Positions 4,127-6,713 of a DNA stretch of 6,713 bases are shown piece by piece. The notes beneath the pieces are model-generated. The model did no database searches, was not told the origin of the DNA, and worked only from the letters and a program-made list of their open reading frames with translations. Numbering within the stretch: position 1 is the first letter of the stretch; each line of letters begins with the position of its first letter. Source of the stretch: Anaerotignum sp. (lineage in GTDB: Bacteria; Bacillota; Clostridia; Lachnospirales; Anaerotignaceae); NCBI GenBank assembly GCA_020024395.1, contig JAHHTV010000083.1, positions 1-6,713 of the forward strand, in the 5' to 3' direction. Position numbers and translations under genes: made by a program.

Positions 4127-6713
4127 ATTTTACCAGATGCTCCAGTCGCATCAGTTGCTCCATATCATTTTCTACGTATGTTGATGCTGCCAAATGATAA
4201 TGATATTTTACACAACTGCCTTTATCCGGTATACGCGGCCAAATCACAACTTCACTTAAACGTCCCAATGTCAAATTTCTCTGATATAATGCTTGGTATT
4301 CCTCCTCCAATACCGTTAATATCTCTTTTGCATTTTGCAAACAAACCATAGACAAGTCATAAATGCTTTCTTTTGATGCATTTCGTATAAAACCTGGCAT
4401 GACATATGGCAATATCAAATTGACACCCTTTAGAAAATTACCTTTTACTTCTGTGTCTGTGTCAATGCCATCGCCACCAATAAACGGATACATAGATGTT
4501 TCCACAAACCAAATACGCATAGATGGTATAAAATATGCACTTTCGACATTTCTTCCTTCAATTTCCATCAAATCCCGACCTCTGCCAGAAAGCACACCCA
4601 CAATCAAACGGTCAATCTCCACACCTGCTTTTTTGAATATCGGGTTCAATTTTTTGATACGATATCCTTTATGCAACAATTCATCTACCAATATCACAGG
4701 TCTGCGAAATGATTTGATTGTTTTCACTTGTGACTCCAAAGACAAATATTCCGGAAATTCTGCAATCCGAAAAGAACGAATATAGGGGTCAAATATTTTT
4801 TCTGTATGTAATACTTTTGTGACAGTATTGGGAATGACCATACCTTTTAATATTTTACCGAATGGTACACACATTTTTTTCCCCAATGTACGCACAGGCA
4901 ACACTTCTTTTGGCATATCATTTGCCGTCGTAATCAATTCAATCAAGCGATTATACAAAATACCTGTATCAAATGATATCACCAGCTCTCCAGGATACAA
5001 CTTTGTCAAAGCCTGCTGAAAACGATGGTGTGTTTCTTGTAGTACCCGCAACACCCGTGGATTTGTGTTAAATGGCTCTTTTATGGCTGTTTGTACATTC
5101 CGATGCAACACCACAGGATTTTTCATATCCACTACATACATATCTTGATGCCCCAAATGTGCAGGCAGTTTCACAAAACCTTGTCTTTCCAATACATTTT
5201 TACATTCTTGTGAAATTTCTCTTCCTTTTTGTAAAAATATGGTATATGTGAAATCTTCACTCAAACATTTTGCCAATGTTTCTGTCAGTAATATTTGTTC
5301 CACATCAGAAATTTTGGACTGTTTTGCAATAAAATATGCCGTAATCAGTACAATTTTTCCAGAAGTATTTTCTCGAATATGGCTTGCCACAAGCATATCT
5401 TCAAATTCATGATACAATTCTGTTGTAGACAACTGTCTGTATACCATAATCCCATCAGGGCGGTGTTTTCCTTCTATATCAAACACCACCGTTGCACAAC
5501 TATCTTCTGTATGCATTGCCTGCATCAAAAATTCAATATCTTCTGTTGCCAAATTTCCTTGCAATATGGTTTCTTTGAATACACGACTGTTTTGTATATG
5601 TGCAATCTCAACCGATTTTGTTTGCAAAAGCTGTTTATACTGTGGTTCCCGCAAATACAGCCCTCTATCATAAATATAATTTTGTGCAACCGTATCAATC
5701 AAATTTGAAATATCACGATTGCAGTCGATATTTTCACGAATACGTGTAGAGCTAATGTCCTCAAAATGTATTGGCAATTTTAACTCCAACACGGTATTTG
5801 CAATCATATCATAAGAAACAGGTTCTTCTGTTGTTGGTGTTTGTGTTTCTCTTTTGAATATGATATGCGGGAATGTCAATATCGAATTTTCTACCGCTTC
5901 GCCTTTATAAGAAGATGCATTTTTGACGACATCACTTCCTGCAACCATATAGACTTCTTTATTGGGGAACAATTCCCGCAAGCATTTCAAATCCACAGGG
6001 TTTGCAATATTGATGGGGGTATCTTCTGGAAACAAATAAATATTTTCTTCTTTTGCCACAGACATATTCAAAATATGACGGCGTACCATATGCGGTTGTG
6101 CTTTTTTTGACCAAGAAAACTCATCAAGTGCCAAATACACTGTAAAACCCATATCACGGATTTCTCTTGCAATTTCTTGATGCCCAAATGTAAATGGGTC
6201 AAATGTTCCTGGAAAAAACGCAATTTTTTGTGGTTCTGAAAATGTAAATGTATTTTTTTCAAACAAATATGCACTGATAAAACGATACATAAAATTCCAA
6301 CCAGCTGTATGGTTAAAAAATGATAATTCCGAAACATCTTTTTGTTCTACCAACATCAACATTTTTTTCGCCATAAATGCAAAAAGTTCTTTTTTCTCTG
6401 TCATAGACAAATTTTCTGTACCAAACAATTCATGCCCAACAATCCAAAAAGCCTCTCTTTTGACTTCTTCTTGATAATTGGCAAAACCACACAACAACAT
6501 ACCCATGATTGTTTTTTTTCTGGTTTCATAATCGACTGTCATTTCTGGAAATCTACTTTGATATTTCTGATAATATTGCAACATCACACCACAAGTATCC
6601 AATGCTACACTGGCAATGCGGTCATTTGTGCTATGTAGCAAGTCCTCCAAATTATACAAAAACTCGTCCAATTCTTGTGGGTGCAAATATAGTGCAAATT
6701 GCCCCAAATATTG
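4125..6713 (-). CDS. Multidomain nucleotidyltransferase / GNAT-like / phosphoribosyltransferase-like protein (N-terminus cut by window edge)
   Basis: The frame is open through the right edge (862 codons visible, TAA at 4127-4125), so the true start lies outside. Residues are counted from the in-frame TTG at 6707. Residues 1-155 are helical and HEAT-like in look. At about 160-345 is a nucleotidyltransferase domain of the NadD/CoaD superfamily: FFPGTFDPFTFGH (164-176) carries the T/HxGH ATP-binding signature, GSD is at 257-259 and ISSTRIR at 318-324 is the second signature. About 360-536 look like a GNAT acyltransferase fold ending in CKNVLERQGFVKL. About 565-760 look like a type I phosphoribosyltransferase, with strand-loop VILVDELLHKGYR (671-683) where the PRPP-binding motif belongs. 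The tail to 860 is unassigned. The parts suggest synthesis or remodelling of a nucleotide such as an NAD-like dinucleotide, but substrate and reaction are inferred. It is the first visible gene of the operon, 12 nt ahead of the dehydrogenase-like gene. The nucleotidyltransferase is the firmest domain. Confidence 0.82.
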   Translation of the reverse strand, partial: QYLGQFALYLHPQELDEFLYNLEDLLHSTNDRIASVALDTCGVMLQYYQKYQSRFPEMTVDYETRKKTIMGMLLCGFANYQEEVKREAFWIVGHELFGTENLSMTEKKELFAFMAKKMLMLVEQKDVSELSFFNHTAGWNFMYRFISAYLFEKNTFTFSEPQKIAFFPGTFDPFTFGHQEIAREIRDMGFTVYLALDEFSWSKKAQPHMVRRHILNMSVAKEENIYLFPEDTPINIANPVDLKCLRELFPNKEVYMVAGSDVVKNASSYKGEAVENSILTFPHIIFKRETQTPTTEEPVSYDMIANTVLELKLPIHFEDISSTRIRENIDCNRDISNLIDTVAQNYIYDRGLYLREPQYKQLLQTKSVEIAHIQNSRVFKETILQGNLATEDIEFLMQAMHTEDSCATVVFDIEGKHRPDGIMVYRQLSTTELYHEFEDMLVASHIRENTSGKIVLITAYFIAKQSKISDVEQILLTETLAKCLSEDFTYTIFLQKGREISQECKNVLERQGFVKLPAHLGHQDMYVVDMKNPVVLHRNVQTAIKEPFNTNPRVLRVLQETHHRFQQALTKLYPGELVISFDTGILYNRLIELITTANDMPKEVLPVRTLGKKMCVPFGKILKGMVIPNTVTKVLHTEKIFDPYIRSFRIAEFPEYLSLESQVKTIKSFRRPVILVDELLHKGYRIKKLNPIFKKAGVEIDRLIVGVLSGRGRDLMEIEGRNVESAYFIPSMRIWFVETSMYPFIGGDGIDTDTEVKGNFLKGVNLILPYVMPGFIRNASKESIYDLSMVCLQNAKEILTVLEEEYQALYQRNLTLGRLSEVVIWPRIPDKGSCVKYHYHLAASTYVENDMEQLMRLEHLVK

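Noticed and set aside
3057..4351. Longer plus-strand ORFs (up to 173 codons) and a 113-codon minus-strand ORF at 3323-3664
   Set aside because: They overlap the dehydrogenase-like gene and the end of the large gene in other frames and show no recognisable protein pattern.
4363..6638. Plus-strand ORFs of 66-140 codons and a minus-strand 89-codon ORF at 6068-6337
   Set aside because: They lie opposite to or out of frame with the motif-bearing multidomain gene and have no support of their own.
6705..6707. TTG as the start codon of the large multidomain gene
   Set aside because: The frame continues open upstream to the edge (Gln-Tyr before it), only 6 nt are visible ahead and no ribosome-binding site can be seen, so the gene is treated as cut by the window.
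4125..6713. Naming the multidomain gene nadD or coaD
   Set aside because: Only one of its domains resembles these enzymes and the signatures are mixed. The housekeeping enzymes are single-domain proteins of roughly 160-220 residues.

Overview
The window is one tightly packed minus-strand gene block from a low-G+C bacterium (roughly 35% G+C by eye). The best guess is an anaerobic Firmicute of the class Clostridia, perhaps Lachnospiraceae-like. This rests on AT-rich codon use, strong GGAGG ribosome-binding sites, and paired WYL regulators and Cys-containing flavodoxin-like proteins of a kind I associate with those genomes. The genus cannot be fixed from the sequence. Arginine in the gene I translated by hand is always CGN, which is unlike a typical low-G+C Clostridium.

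Layout in transcription order, right to left: (1) 6713-4125, an N-terminally cut multidomain protein with a helical region, a NadD/CoaD-type nucleotidyltransferase domain, a probable GNAT-fold domain and a phosphoribosyltransferase-like domain; (2) 4112-2913, a divergent lactate/malate dehydrogenase-family protein with an extra N-terminal domain; (3) 2916-1852, a probable tandem flavodoxin-fold flavoprotein with a four-cysteine cluster; (4) 1833-595, a WYL-domain transcriptional regulator starting with GTG; (5) 593-1, a second WYL-family protein cut by the left edge. Junctions are 12 nt, a 4-nt ATGA overlap, 18 nt and 1 nt. Each start is preceded by a good Shine-Dalgarno sequence 7 nt away. 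I see no internal terminator or promoter, so this looks like one polycistronic unit whose promoter and first codons lie to the right of the window.

Taken together the operon encodes nucleotide chemistry (nucleotidyl transfer, possible acyl transfer, ribosyl-phosphate chemistry), two redox proteins expected to use NAD(P) and FMN, and two regulators of a class linked to ligand or nucleic-acid sensing. It does not match any operon I can name. The enzymes have altered active-site motifs compared with their housekeeping relatives. A specialised, possibly undescribed nucleotide- or NAD-linked pathway under WYL control is the most interesting reading, but substrate and purpose are inference. No stretch longer than 18 nt lacks a gene, and no RNA gene, mobile element or CRISPR array was seen.
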